Positions 26,076 through 34,423 of a stretch of 64,000 nucleotides of DNA are shown piece after piece. Position 1 is the first letter of the stretch; each line of letters starts with the position of its first letter. The notes beneath the pieces were generated by a model. That model was not told where the DNA came from. It was given only the letters and a program-made list of their open reading frames with translations, and did no database searches. The DNA is from Actinacidiphila alni (GTDB lineage Bacteria; Actinomycetota; Actinomycetes; Streptomycetales; Streptomycetaceae): assembly GCF_900112845.1 (NCBI RefSeq), contig NZ_FONG01000007.1, forward strand, positions 124,001 through 188,000, written 5' to 3'. A program made the translations under genes and the position numbers.

Positions 26076-26094
26076 GGCCGCAGAACCTCTTACG

Positions 26095-26127
26095 TTCTTA
26101 CGGCACTTACATTCTTACGGCACTTAC
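26095..26127. repeat. 16-bp direct repeat
   Basis: TTCTTACGGCACTTAC occurs at 26095-26110 and again at 26112-26127, one base apart. The second copy contains the stop codon of the convergent minus-strand gene (26124-26126). It is probably a local duplication. Confidence 0.7.
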
Positions 26128-27155
26128 GACACCTGGAGGCGGGCGGCGACCGGCAGATGGTCGCTGCCCGTCCTGGGCAGGGTCCAGGACGCCTTGGGCT
26201 CGATGCCCTTGACCATGATCTGGTCGATCCTGGCCATCGGGAAGGACGCCGGCCAGCTGAAGCCGAAGCCGTTGCCCGCCGCGCCCTGCGTGGAGCGCAT
26301 CTGCGAGGTGACCGAGGCCAGCGCCCGGTCGTTCATGGTGCCGTTGAGGTCGCCGAGCAACACCACGTCGCGCAGGCTCTCGTCGGCGATGGCCTGCCCG
26401 AGCGCGTCCGCCGCGCTGTCCCGCTGCCCGGCGGTGAATCCGGCGTTGAACTTCACCCGCACGGACGGCAGGTGCGCCACGTACACCGCGACCTGCCCGT
26501 GCGGGGTGCGCACCGCGGCCCGCATCGCCCGGGTCCAGCCCATCTTGATGTCCACCGTGCGCACCCCGGACAGCGGATATTTGCTCCACAGCCCGACCGT
26601 GCCCTGCACCGAGTGGTACGGGTAGGCCGCCGCGAGATCGCGCGCGTAGCGGGGGGCCTGGCTCTCGGCCAGCTCCTCCAGGGCGACGATGTCGGCGCCG
26701 GCCGCGACGACGTCCTTGGCGGTGCCGTCCGGGTCCGGGTTCTCGGCGTTGACATTGTGGGTGAGCACCGTCAGGTCGCCGCCGGCGGACGTCTTGTCGG
26801 TGAGCAGACCGCCGAAGAGGTTCAGCCAGATCACCGACGGCAGCAGCAGCGCGATCAGCGCCGTCACCGAGCGGCGCAGCACGGCGGCGACCAGCAGCAC
26901 CGGCACCAGCAGCCCGAACCAGGGCAGGAACGTCTCCAGCAGACTGCCGAGGTTGCCGATCCGGTTGGGCACGTCGGAGTGGATGAACAGCACCAGGCCG
27001 AGCAGGACGGCGACGACGGCAATGACGATGCCGCGCCGCCACATGCCGTCCGGCTGCCACCAGCGCAGGAACCGGGCGCGGGCTCCGGAGGCGGTGCGGT
27101 CCGGCGGGGTGCTGCCGTCCGTGGTCGCGTCCGTGCTGCTCTGCGCCTGGGTCAT
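26124..27155 (-). CDS. membrane-anchored endonuclease/exonuclease/phosphatase-family protein
   Basis: A 343-residue protein. The ATG at 27155 has an AGGA site; the frame continues upstream without support. Three membrane helices (about 40-60, 68-85 and 88-112) precede an exported EEP domain (about 125-343). Metal and catalytic residues are visible in order: Asn in LTHNVNAEN, Glu in ALEELAES, Asp-Asn in LLGDLNGTM and the terminal SDHLPV with Asp-His. The family includes DNases, phospholipases and phosphodiesterases. The substrate is unknown, and location outside the membrane favours a lipid, nucleic acid or wall substrate. It is convergent with nadE. Confidence 0.85.
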   Translation of the reverse strand: MTQAQSSTDATTDGSTPPDRTASGARARFLRWWQPDGMWRRGIVIAVVAVLLGLVLFIHSDVPNRIGNLGSLLETFLPWFGLLVPVLLVAAVLRRSVTALIALLLPSVIWLNLFGGLLTDKTSAGGDLTVLTHNVNAENPDPDGTAKDVVAAGADIVALEELAESQAPRYARDLAAAYPYHSVQGTVGLWSKYPLSGVRTVDIKMGWTRAMRAAVRTPHGQVAVYVAHLPSVRVKFNAGFTAGQRDSAADALGQAIADESLRDVVLLGDLNGTMNDRALASVTSQMRSTQGAAGNGFGFSWPASFPMARIDQIMVKGIEPKASWTLPRTGSDHLPVAARLQVS

Positions 27156-27222
27156 GAGGGTCCTCACTGCCTTGCCGGGTGCTCTGCCGACCTTAGGGGA
27201 TCGGTACAGGAACCGACGGACC

Positions 27223-27253
27223 GCGGGGTGCGGCGGGTTCCGCCGCACCCCGC
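27223..27253 (-). terminator. terminator of the TetR-MFS operon
   Basis: GCGGGGTGCGGCGG (27223-27236) and CCGCCGCACCCCGC (27240-27253) form a perfect 14-bp stem with a 3-nt loop. It lies 126 bp past the TetR stop and before the next minus-strand gene. The 27254-27378 stretch between it and the TetR stop shows nothing else. Confidence 0.6.
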
Positions 27254-27378
27254 AACGGCCTCAGCTGTGACACAACGCGGACACCCCGGACCTCTGCCGG
27301 TCATGTGCGCCGGGCGGCACGCCCCTGGAACCGGTGGGCACGCCCTTCGGACGGACGCCGCGACATTGCGGACACGCC

Positions 27379-28005
27379 CTAGAAGGGGCAGTCGCGCGGG
27401 CGCATCCCTTCGAGCAGCAGGTCGGCCAGCCGTTCGGGCAGGTCGTCCGGCAGGTCCGCGCCCGGGTGCAGGGTGGTGCGGATCAGCATGGGACCGGTCA
27501 CGAAGTCGACGAGCAGCTCGACGTCGGAGCCCAGCTCCGGGCGGATGTGACCGTCGGCCATGCCGCGCTTCAGCAGATCCGCCAGCGCGGTGCGCCGGGT
27601 GGCGATCACCGTCTCGTGATAGCGCTTCCACAGCTCGGTGCTGGCCTGCGCCTCGGTGATCATGGAGCGCATGATCGCCGAGTCGCGCTTGGCCAGGCCG
27701 CGCCGCCGGATCCACTCGACCGCCCGGATCAGGTCGTCACGGAAGCTGGCGCCCGGGACCTCCTCCGGGATCTCCCCGTCGACCGTGGCGAGCACGTCGA
27801 GCAGCAGCGCCTCCTTGCCCGGCCAGCGCCGGTAGACGGTGGCCTTGCCGACCCCGGCCTCCCTGGCGATCCCCTCCATCGTCAGCTCGGCCAGGGTGCT
27901 GCCCTCGGCGATCAGCCGCAGCACCGCTTCGATGACCGCCTCGTCGACGGCCGCGGAGCGCGGGCGACCGCGCCGCGCGGCCGCCGTACTCGGCGGGTCG
28001 ATCAC
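27379..28005 (-). CDS. TetR-family repressor of the adjacent exporter
   Basis: A 208-residue regulator. The GTG at 28005 overlaps the exporter stop as GTGA, which decides the start. The N-terminal TetR helix-turn-helix (about 22-68) contains [28 protein letters not shown]. The ligand domain ends with a helix rich in Leu and Asp. Being second in the operon with the MFS exporter, it probably represses its own operon through the inverted repeat at 29622-29652. The ligand would be an exported drug or metabolite. Confidence 0.92.
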   Translation of the reverse strand: MIDPPSTAAARRGRPRSAAVDEAVIEAVLRLIAEGSTLAELTMEGIAREAGVGKATVYRRWPGKEALLLDVLATVDGEIPEEVPGASFRDDLIRAVEWIRRRGLAKRDSAIMRSMITEAQASTELWKRYHETVIATRRTALADLLKRGMADGHIRPELGSDVELLVDFVTGPMLIRTTLHPGADLPDDLPERLADLLLEGMRPRDCPF

Positions 28006-29603
28006 TGCTCGGCACCCACTTTCTCGGGCTCGGCCTGCGGCTTCTGCGCGAGGTCCACCTCTTCCTTGCGGGGCAGGAAGACCAGGGTGACCACGGCACC
28101 GACCAGGGCGACGACGCCCGAGCACGCGGCGGTGATGTGCATCGCGTGGATGAAGGCGTCATTGGCGGGCTGCACCAGTGCCTGACCCTTGGGGCCGAGC
28201 TTGGCGGCGACACCGAGGGTGGCCTGAATGGACTCGCCCGCCGAGTGCCGGGCGCCCGCGGGCAGGACGTCGAGGTGGTCGTTGATGCCGTTGCGGTAGA
28301 CGGTGGACAGCACAGAACCGAGGACGGCGACACCGATCGCACCGCCGACCTGGCGGAAGGTGTTGTTGACCGCGGAACCGGAACCGGCCTTCTCACGCGG
28401 CAGCGACGACATGATCATGACGGTGGCCGGCGGCATGACGTGCGCCATCGCCGTACCCATCAGGAAGAACAGCACTTCCAGCACCCAGATCGGGGTGCTC
28501 TCGCCGAGCAGCAGGAAGCCGAAGAAGGAGACCGCGGTCAGGGTGAGGCCGCCGGTGCACACCGCGCGCGCCCCGAAGCGGTCGACCACCAGCCGGGCGC
28601 GCGGCGCGAAGATCATCTGCGCGGCGGCCAGCGGGAGCAGCAGCAGACCGGTCTTGAGCGGGCTGTAGCCGCGCACGGTCTGGGTGTAGAAGACGATGAA
28701 GAAGGTGACGCCCATCAGGGCGAAGAAGACCAGGCCGATGGCCGCGACGGACGCGGAGAAGCGGCGGTCCTTGAAGTAGGTGACGTCGAAGGCGGGGTGG
28801 TCGCTGCGCGCCTCGTACCAGACGAAGGCGCCGAGCACGATCAGGCCGCCGAGGATGGTCGACCACACCTCGGGCTTGGTGAAGTCGCCGAACTGGCCGC
28901 CCTTGATGATGCCGTAGATCAGCAGCACCAGGCCGACGATGGAGAGCACCACACCGGCCGGGTCGAGCCTGCCGGGGCGCGGGTCGCGCGAGTCGGGCAC
29001 CAGGATGAACATCGCGATCAGCGCGACGACCACGATCGGCACGTTGATCAGGAAGACCGAGCCCCACCAGAAGTGTTCGAGCAGCGCGCCGCCGGTGATC
29101 GGGCCGATGGCGATGGCCAGGCCCACGACACCGGTCCAGATGCCGATCGCCTTCGGCTGCTCCTTGCGCTCGAAGACGTTCATGATGATGGCGAGCGTGG
29201 CGGGCATGATGAACGCGCCGCCCAGGCCCATCACCGCGCGGTAGCCGATCAGCTGGCCGGCGGAGCCGGAGAACGCGGACAGCGCCGAGCCGGCGCCGAA
29301 CACGATCATGCCGAAGAGCAGGACCTTCTTGCGGCCGAGGCGGTCGCCGAGCAGACCCGCGGTGAACAGCAGGCCAGCGAAGACCAGGGTGTAGGAGTTG
29401 ATCGCCCATTCGAGCTGGCTCTGCGAAGCGCCGAGCCCGGTCGGCGACGGCTGGGCGATCGTCTTCATCGCCACGTTGAGGATCGAGTTGTCCAGCACCA
29501 CGACCAGGAGGCTGAACAGCAGCACGGTCAGGATCGCCCACCGGCGGCGGTGGATCGCCTCCGGTATGACGTGCGGTGCGTCGGTGATCGAGTTTTCGGC
29601 CAT
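28002..29603 (-). CDS. MFS drug exporter, DHA2 (14-helix) family
   Basis: A 533-residue transporter of the EmrB/QacA type. It has 14 hydrophobic segments and the family motifs [13 protein letters not shown] in helix 1, [13 protein letters not shown] after helix 2 (motif A) and [16 protein letters not shown] (motif C region). Extra hydrophilic stretches near the C-terminus are usual for the 14-helix group. The ATG at 29603 is 7 bp downstream of TAGGCT on the minus strand, suggesting a leaderless start just beside the operator. It exports hydrophobic compounds with proton antiport by family analogy. Confidence 0.92.
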   Translation of the reverse strand: MAENSITDAPHVIPEAIHRRRWAILTVLLFSLLVVVLDNSILNVAMKTIAQPSPTGLGASQSQLEWAINSYTLVFAGLLFTAGLLGDRLGRKKVLLFGMIVFGAGSALSAFSGSAGQLIGYRAVMGLGGAFIMPATLAIIMNVFERKEQPKAIGIWTGVVGLAIAIGPITGGALLEHFWWGSVFLINVPIVVVALIAMFILVPDSRDPRPGRLDPAGVVLSIVGLVLLIYGIIKGGQFGDFTKPEVWSTILGGLIVLGAFVWYEARSDHPAFDVTYFKDRRFSASVAAIGLVFFALMGVTFFIVFYTQTVRGYSPLKTGLLLLPLAAAQMIFAPRARLVVDRFGARAVCTGGLTLTAVSFFGFLLLGESTPIWVLEVLFFLMGTAMAHVMPPATVMIMSSLPREKAGSGSAVNNTFRQVGGAIGVAVLGSVLSTVYRNGINDHLDVLPAGARHSAGESIQATLGVAAKLGPKGQALVQPANDAFIHAMHITAACSGVVALVGAVVTLVFLPRKEEVDLAQKPQAEPEKVGAEQ

Positions 29604-29621
29604 GAGGCAAGCCTAAGTCAG

Positions 29622-29652
29622 TTTTCGATACGGACCCGTCTCGTATCGTAAA
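29622..29652. promoter_or_regulatory. inverted repeat, probable TetR operator
   Basis: CGATACG (29626-29632) and CGTATCG (29642-29648) are exact inverse complements 9 bp apart. With one mismatch per side the symmetry extends outward to TTTTCGATACG and CGTATCGTAAA (29622-29652). It ends 19 bp upstream of the exporter ATG, over the expected -35 region, where TetR-family repressors act. It is also about 110 bp from the divergent panB start. Confidence 0.6.
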
Positions 29653-29762
29653 GCTGCGGCAAAAACGATCCCCCTCTTTCCGGACCGGGCACGGCGTGCC
29701 AGCATGGAAGGGATCCGGGGACGCCGTCAGGGCGCCTCGAGATGACTGAAGGAGCCGTCACC

Positions 29763-30662
29763 ATGACGCAGCTTTCCGCTGCCCGCGACGCGGGCGCCGG
29801 CACCACCTCCGGCACTTCCTCCGGCACCTCCGACAACCCCAAGGCGCTCTACGGGGGCACCGGCACCCGCCGCATCACCGTCCGCGACCTGGCCCTGGCC
29901 AAGGAGCGCGGCGAGAAGTGGCCCATGCTCACCGCGTACGACGCCATGACGGCGTCGGTCTTCGACGAGGCCGGCATCCCCGTGATGCTGGTCGGCGACT
30001 CGATGGGCAACTGTCATCTGGGCTACGACACGACCGTCCCGGTCACCATGGACGAGATGACGATGCTGGCCGCCGCCGTGGTGCGCGGCACCAGCCGCGC
30101 GCTGATCGTCGGCGACCTGACCTTCGGCTCGTACCAGGAGGGCCCCGTCCAGGCGCTGCGCAGCGCCACCCGGCTGATCAAGGAGGCGGGCGTCGGCGCG
30201 GTCAAGCTGGAGGGCGGCGAGCGGTCGCTCGCGCAGACCGAGGCGATCGTCCGGGCCGGCATCCCCGTCATGGCCCACCTCGGCCTGACCCCGCAGTCGG
30301 TCAACACCATGGGCTACCGCGTCCAGGGGCGCGGCGACGAGGCGGCCCACCAGCTCGTCCGCGACGCCAAGGCCGCGGAGGCGGCCGGCGCTTTTGCCGT
30401 CGTCCTCGAACTCGTCCCGGCCGAGCTTGCCGCCGAGGTCACGCGGTCGCTGCACATCCCGACCATCGGCATCGGGGCCGGGCCCGACACCGACGCGCAG
30501 GTTCTCGTCTGGACCGACATGGCCGGTCTCACCGGCGGCAAGGTGCCGCGCTTCACCAAGCAGTACGCGGATCTGCGGCGCGTCCTCGGCGACGCGGCCA
30601 AGGCTTTCGCCGAGGATGTCGTCGGCTCGGCCTTCCCGGCCGAGGAACACACGTTCCACTAG
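29763..30662 (+). CDS. panB: 3-methyl-2-oxobutanoate hydroxymethyltransferase
   Basis: A 299-residue enzyme, first step of pantothenate (vitamin B5, CoA) synthesis: it transfers a hydroxymethyl group from methylene-tetrahydrofolate to ketoisovalerate. Metal ligands Asp79 (MLVGDSMGN) and Asp118 (VGDLTFGS), substrate residues Lys148 and Glu150 (AVKLEGGE) and catalytic Glu216 (VVLELVPA) are present. A Met 7 codons earlier exists, but AAGGAG lies at the right distance from the ATG at 29763. The first 25 residues are a Gly/Thr/Ser extension longer than in E. coli PanB. It is monocistronic and followed by repeat copy B. Confidence 0.95.
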   Translation: MTQLSAARDAGAGTTSGTSSGTSDNPKALYGGTGTRRITVRDLALAKERGEKWPMLTAYDAMTASVFDEAGIPVMLVGDSMGNCHLGYDTTVPVTMDEMTMLAAAVVRGTSRALIVGDLTFGSYQEGPVQALRSATRLIKEAGVGAVKLEGGERSLAQTEAIVRAGIPVMAHLGLTPQSVNTMGYRVQGRGDEAAHQLVRDAKAAEAAGAFAVVLELVPAELAAEVTRSLHIPTIGIGAGPDTDAQVLVWTDMAGLTGGKVPRFTKQYADLRRVLGDAAKAFAEDVVGSAFPAEEHTFH

Positions 30663-30706
30663 GGCCCGGCCCTAGGACCCGCACCTTGCGGGAGAGGGCG
30701 CCCCAA

Positions 30707-30835
30707 AGGGGCGCGGGGAACTGCGCGGCCCGCCCCCACCGGCCGGTGGTCGCAAAACAACAGCGTCTGCCCCGCTGGGGGCGATTCTTTGTCCGAAGGC
30801 GCGCTTCGGCTGGGCGCGCAGTTCCCCGCGCCCCT
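30707..30835. repeat. structured intergenic repeat, family I, copy B
   Basis: A 21-bp perfect inverted repeat (30707-30727 with 30815-30835) encloses 87 bp with the same internal hairpins as copy A. The third hairpin has a different sequence but still pairs: CCGAAG (30793-30798) and CTTCGG (30804-30809) with loop GCGCG. This copy has no preceding partial module; a small hairpin GCGCCCC-AAA-GGGGCGC overlaps its left arm. It lies 44 bp after the panB stop. Confidence 0.8.
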
Positions 30836-30848
30836 AAAAACATGACTC

Positions 30849-30876
30849 CCGCACTCCGCAGGAGACATCGGGCACC
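30849..30876 (+). repeat. family II repeat fragment
   Basis: CCGCACTCCGCAGGAGAC followed by ATCGGGCACC is identical at 27 of 28 positions to the reverse complement of 40834-40861. It starts 13 bp after family I copy B. The rest of the 30663-31094 gap contains only the sigma-factor leader, with no gene that I can support. Confidence 0.65.
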
Positions 30877-31094
30877 GCCCGAGGTTTTGTCCGGAACGGG
30901 TGAGTCATCCGGCGCCGGCTTCCGTATGGAAGGTCGAGCACCGCCGAGAGGCGGCGACCTTCGCACGAGCCGGACGTCACCATGACCTTCACCACTCACA
31001 GGCCGACCGCGCCGGGCAAAGGCCACGGCTACTGATGGCGCGGCTCGCGACCGGTCAACTCGACCGGCGGCGGCAGGTACGGCAGGATGCCGCC

Positions 31095-31664
31095 GTGGAC
31101 GGACCACCTCCGGGATCCCCCGGGCCGCCGGAACCGACGGGACCGCCGGCGTCAGCGCCCGAGGAGGAGCTGATGCGGGCGCTGTACCGCGAGCACGCGG
31201 GCGCGCTCTACGCCTATGTGCTGCGGCTGGTCGCGGGCGACCGCTATCTGGCCGAGGACGTGGTCCAGGAGACGCTGCTGCGGGCCTGGAAGAGCGCCGC
31301 CAAGCTCGACCCGGCGGCCCGCTCGCTGCGGCCCTGGCTGGTGACGGTGGCGCGGCGGATCGTGATCGACGGCCACCGCAGCCGGCAGGCCAGGCCGCCG
31401 GAGACCTCGCCCGCCGCGCTCGACCAGCTGCCCGCCCGGGACGAGCTGGAGCGGTCGCTGCGGCTGATGACCATCTCCGACGCCTTGCAGGACCTGTCGG
31501 AGGCGCACCGCGAGGTGCTGGTCGAGACGTATTTCCGGGGACGTACGGTCAATGAGGCGGCCGACGAACTGGGGCTGCCGCAGGGCACCGTACGCTCCCG
31601 GGTGTTCTACGCGCTGCGCGCCCTGCGGAACGCGCTGGAGGAGAGAGGGGTGACCACCACATGA
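31095..31664 (+). CDS. ECF-type RNA polymerase sigma factor
   Basis: A 189-residue sigma factor of the extracytoplasmic-function group. The GTG at 31095 has GGCAGGA 7 bp upstream; an ATG at 31035 is an alternative without a good site. A Pro/Gly-rich head of about 22 residues precedes region 2 (about 28-97, with EDVVQETLLRAWKSAA). Region 4 (about 130-182) contains LSEAHREVLVETYFRGRTV and ELGLPQGTVRSRVFYALR. It overlaps the anti-sigma gene by ATGA, so the two are made together. The signal is unknown; the sigma probably recognises its own promoter upstream. Confidence 0.92.
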   Translation: MDGPPPGSPGPPEPTGPPASAPEEELMRALYREHAGALYAYVLRLVAGDRYLAEDVVQETLLRAWKSAAKLDPAARSLRPWLVTVARRIVIDGHRSRQARPPETSPAALDQLPARDELERSLRLMTISDALQDLSEAHREVLVETYFRGRTVNEAADELGLPQGTVRSRVFYALRALRNALEERGVTTT

Positions 31665-32344
31665 CACCGCATGTCGACGTGGGCGCCTATCTGCTCGGGG
31701 CGCTGGACGACGCGGAGATGACCCGCTTCGAGGAGCATCTGGCCGGGTGCGAGAGCTGCGGCCGGGAGCTGGACGAGCTGAGCGGTCTGCTGCCGGTGCT
31801 GGAGGAGATGCGCGAGGACGGTGTCGCCTTCGCCCGGCTGCCGGACGGCGACGCGATGCTGGACCGGCTGCTGGCCGAGGTGTCGGGCGAGCGCCGGGCG
31901 CGCAAGCGGCGGCGGCTGGTCGCGGTCGCGGCGGCCGCGGTGCTGGTGATCGGCGGTCCGACGGTCGCGGTGCTGGCCACCGACGACGGGGGCGGCGGCA
32001 AGCCGGTGGCGACGCAGACCTTCTCCGCCGACCGGCGCTCGGCGAGCGATCCGGCGACCGGGGTTCAGGCGACGGTCGGCATCGCCGACAAGAACTGGGG
32101 CAGCGTGGTGGATCTGCGGCTGTCCGGGGTGCGGGGCCCGCTGACGTGCAAGCTGGTGGTGGTCGCGCGTGACGGCAACGGCCAGACGGTGGCCTCCTGG
32201 TCGGTGCCGGTGGACGGCTACGGCGTCGACACGCAGCCCAGGCCGCTGACCGTGCACGGCGCGGCCGGACTGCACAAGGCCGACATCAGCCGCTTCGACG
32301 TCCGGGCCGAGGACGGAAAGCTGCTGGTCAGCGTCCCGATGTAG
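31661..32344 (+). CDS. zinc-finger anti-sigma factor
   Basis: A 227-residue membrane protein. The cytoplasmic anti-sigma domain (1-80) has the His26-X3-Cys30-X2-Cys33 zinc motif (EEHLAGCESCGRELDEL). One membrane helix (about 86-106) follows, then an extracytoplasmic beta domain with a single Cys (GPLTCKLVVV). It sequesters the sigma factor until a surface signal leads to its release, the RskA/RsrA-like scheme. Translational coupling with the sigma gene supports the pairing. Confidence 0.92.
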   Translation: MTPHVDVGAYLLGALDDAEMTRFEEHLAGCESCGRELDELSGLLPVLEEMREDGVAFARLPDGDAMLDRLLAEVSGERRARKRRRLVAVAAAAVLVIGGPTVAVLATDDGGGGKPVATQTFSADRRSASDPATGVQATVGIADKNWGSVVDLRLSGVRGPLTCKLVVVARDGNGQTVASWSVPVDGYGVDTQPRPLTVHGAAGLHKADISRFDVRAEDGKLLVSVPM

Positions 32345-32465
32345 GGCGCGGGCGAGAGTGAACGACATATCGGCGAGCGGTCGCTGACACGTACCGATAC
32401 CGGGTGTCAGGGGCTGTCGGTGCGATATCGGTGTGATGTCAGCGGGCCGCGCCATTGTTGTCGGC

Positions 32466-33542
32466 ATGACGAAGCGACTGACTGACGACGGCGGACACTC
32501 CGCCGTGGAGGTGCGGGGTCTGGTCAAGCACTACGGTGCGACCAAGGCCCTGGACGGGGTGGACCTCGACGTCCGCCAGGGAACGGTGCTCGGTGTCCTC
32601 GGGCCCAACGGAGCGGGCAAGACCACCCTCGTACGGGTGCTGTCCACGCTCATCGCACCCGACGCGGGTTCCGCGCGGGTGGCCGGCTACGACGTGCTGC
32701 GCCAGCCGCGCCAGCTGCGCCGGGTGATCGGTCTGACCGGGCAGTACGCCTCGGTCGACGAGAAGCTGTCCGGCCGGGAGAACCTGTACATGATCGGGCG
32801 GCTGCTCGACCTGTCGAGCAAGGACGCCAAGGCGCGCGCCGACGAGCTGCTGGAGCGGTTCTCGCTGACCGAGGCCGCCAAGCGCCCGGCGCAGGAGTAC
32901 TCCGGCGGTATGCGCCGCCGCCTGGACCTCGCGGCCAGCATGATCGGCAATCCGTCGGTGCTCTACCTGGACGAGCCGACCACCGGCCTCGACCCGCGCA
33001 CCCGCAACGAGGTGTGGGCCGAGGTGCAGCGGATGGTCGCCGAGGGCGCGACCGTCCTGCTCACCACCCAGTACATGGAGGAGGCCGAGCAGCTCGCCAA
33101 CGAGCTGACGGTCATCGACCGCGGCCGGGTGATCGCCAACGGCAAGGTGGCGGAGCTGAAGGCGAAGGTCGGCGGCCGCACCCTGGTGATCCGGCCGACC
33201 GATCCCGCGGCGCTGACCGCGATGGCCGCCGCGATCACCGAGGCCGGGCTCGACGGCGTGGCGGGCGCCACCGTCGACGCCAAGGACGAGGCGGTGAACG
33301 TGCCGATCCTCAGCGACGAGCAACTGACCGCCGTGGTCGGGCTGCTGGGCACCCGCGGCTTCTCCATCGCCCACATCGGCACCCATCTGCCCAGCCTGGA
33401 CGAGGTCTTCCTCGCCATCACCGGCAAGAAGACCGACGACGGCGCCGGCCAGCCGTCCGGAGACGGAAACGGCGGCGGGGACGACAACGGCAGCGACACC
33501 CGTAGCACCCGGGTCGACAACGAAGTGGAGGTCGCGGCATGA
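32466..33542 (+). CDS. ABC exporter ATPase, DrrA type
   Basis: A 358-residue ATPase. Walker A GPNGAGKT is at 46-53, the signature YSGGMRRRLDL at about 140, Walker B VLYLDEP with TTGLDPRTR after it, and the switch region TTQYMEEAEQLA. The DrrA C-terminal domain (about 230-320) is present, with THLPSLDEVFLAITGKK. The last 40 residues are Gly/Asp-rich and flexible. I prefer the ATG at 32466 to that at 32433; neither has a ribosome site and the transcript may be leaderless. DrrAB-type systems export antibiotics or lipids. It overlaps its permease gene by ATGA. Confidence 0.9.
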   Translation: MTKRLTDDGGHSAVEVRGLVKHYGATKALDGVDLDVRQGTVLGVLGPNGAGKTTLVRVLSTLIAPDAGSARVAGYDVLRQPRQLRRVIGLTGQYASVDEKLSGRENLYMIGRLLDLSSKDAKARADELLERFSLTEAAKRPAQEYSGGMRRRLDLAASMIGNPSVLYLDEPTTGLDPRTRNEVWAEVQRMVAEGATVLLTTQYMEEAEQLANELTVIDRGRVIANGKVAELKAKVGGRTLVIRPTDPAALTAMAAAITEAGLDGVAGATVDAKDEAVNVPILSDEQLTAVVGLLGTRGFSIAHIGTHLPSLDEVFLAITGKKTDDGAGQPSGDGNGGGDDNGSDTRSTRVDNEVEVAA

Positions 33543-34372
33543 GCGCGGCAACGGCGACCATCACCGCCCCCGCCAAGGCAGCCGCCGCGGACGAGGGACG
33601 GATCGGCCTGCGGGCCAACCTGCGGCACATCGGCGCGCTCGCCCGCCGCAATATGCTGCAGATCAAGCAGGACCCGGAGTCGATGTTCGACGCGGTCCTG
33701 ATGCCGGTCATCTTCACCCTGCTGTTCGTCTACGTCTTCGGCGGCGCGGTCGCCGGCAAGGGCAACCAGCAGGAGTACGTGAACTATGTGATCCCCGGCC
33801 TGATGGCCATGATGGGCATGAACATCTCCATGGCCGTCGGCAGCGGTGTCAACGACGACTTCCGCAAGGGCGTCATGGACCGCTTCCGTACGATGCCGAT
33901 CGCGCGCTCCTCGGTACTGATCGCGAAGATCGTCGTGGAGCTGGGCCGGATGATGATCGCCATCGCGATCCTGCTGGGCATGGGCTTCGCGCTCGGCCTG
34001 ACCATTCACACCGATGTGCTGCACCTGTTCGGGGCGATCGCGCTGTCCGCGGTGTTCGGCGCGTCCCTGATGTGGATCTTCATCCTGCTGGGCCTGGCGA
34101 TGAAGACCCCGCAGGCGGTCCAGGGCGTGGCGATGCTGGTGCTGATGCCGCTGCAGTTCGGCAGCTCGATCTTCGCGCCGCCGACCACGATGCCCGGCTG
34201 GCTGGAGGGCTTCACCAAGGTCAACCCGCTGTCCAACCTGGCCGACGCGGCCCGCGCGATGATCAACGGCGGCTCGTACGCCCATCCGGTGTGGATCACG
34301 CTGGCCTGGTCGGTGGGCATCACCGTCGTGACGATGCCGCTGGCGGTGGCCCGCTTCCGCAAGCGCACCTGA
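33539..34372 (+). CDS. ABC-2 type exporter permease, DrrB type
   Basis: A 277-residue membrane protein partner of the preceding ATPase. An Ala-rich cytoplasmic head contains RRNMLQIKQDPESMFD, the typical start of DrrB-like permeases. Six hydrophobic segments follow, with VYVFGGAVAGKGNQQEYVNYVIPG after the first and KGVMDRFRTMPIARSSVL as the central loop. SSIFAPPTTMPGWL and NPLSNLADAARAMI near the C-terminus are also characteristic. The exported compound cannot be predicted. It is convergent with the AfsR-type gene. Confidence 0.92.
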   Translation: MSAATATITAPAKAAAADEGRIGLRANLRHIGALARRNMLQIKQDPESMFDAVLMPVIFTLLFVYVFGGAVAGKGNQQEYVNYVIPGLMAMMGMNISMAVGSGVNDDFRKGVMDRFRTMPIARSSVLIAKIVVELGRMMIAIAILLGMGFALGLTIHTDVLHLFGAIALSAVFGASLMWIFILLGLAMKTPQAVQGVAMLVLMPLQFGSSIFAPPTTMPGWLEGFTKVNPLSNLADAARAMINGGSYAHPVWITLAWSVGITVVTMPLAVARFRKRT

Positions 34373-34423
34373 GCGGCCGGACACATCGGCGCCGCCGGGC
34401 ACGGACCTACCGGTCAGCGGATG

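Noticed and set aside
26095..26127. 16-bp direct repeat considered as an attachment site
   Set aside because: No integrase, tRNA or second copy at a distance; adjacent copies are better explained by local duplication.
30900..31094. N-terminal extension of the sigma factor
   Set aside because: Translation is His/Arg-rich, has no ribosome site and lies outside the sigma family; the GTG at 31095 fits better.
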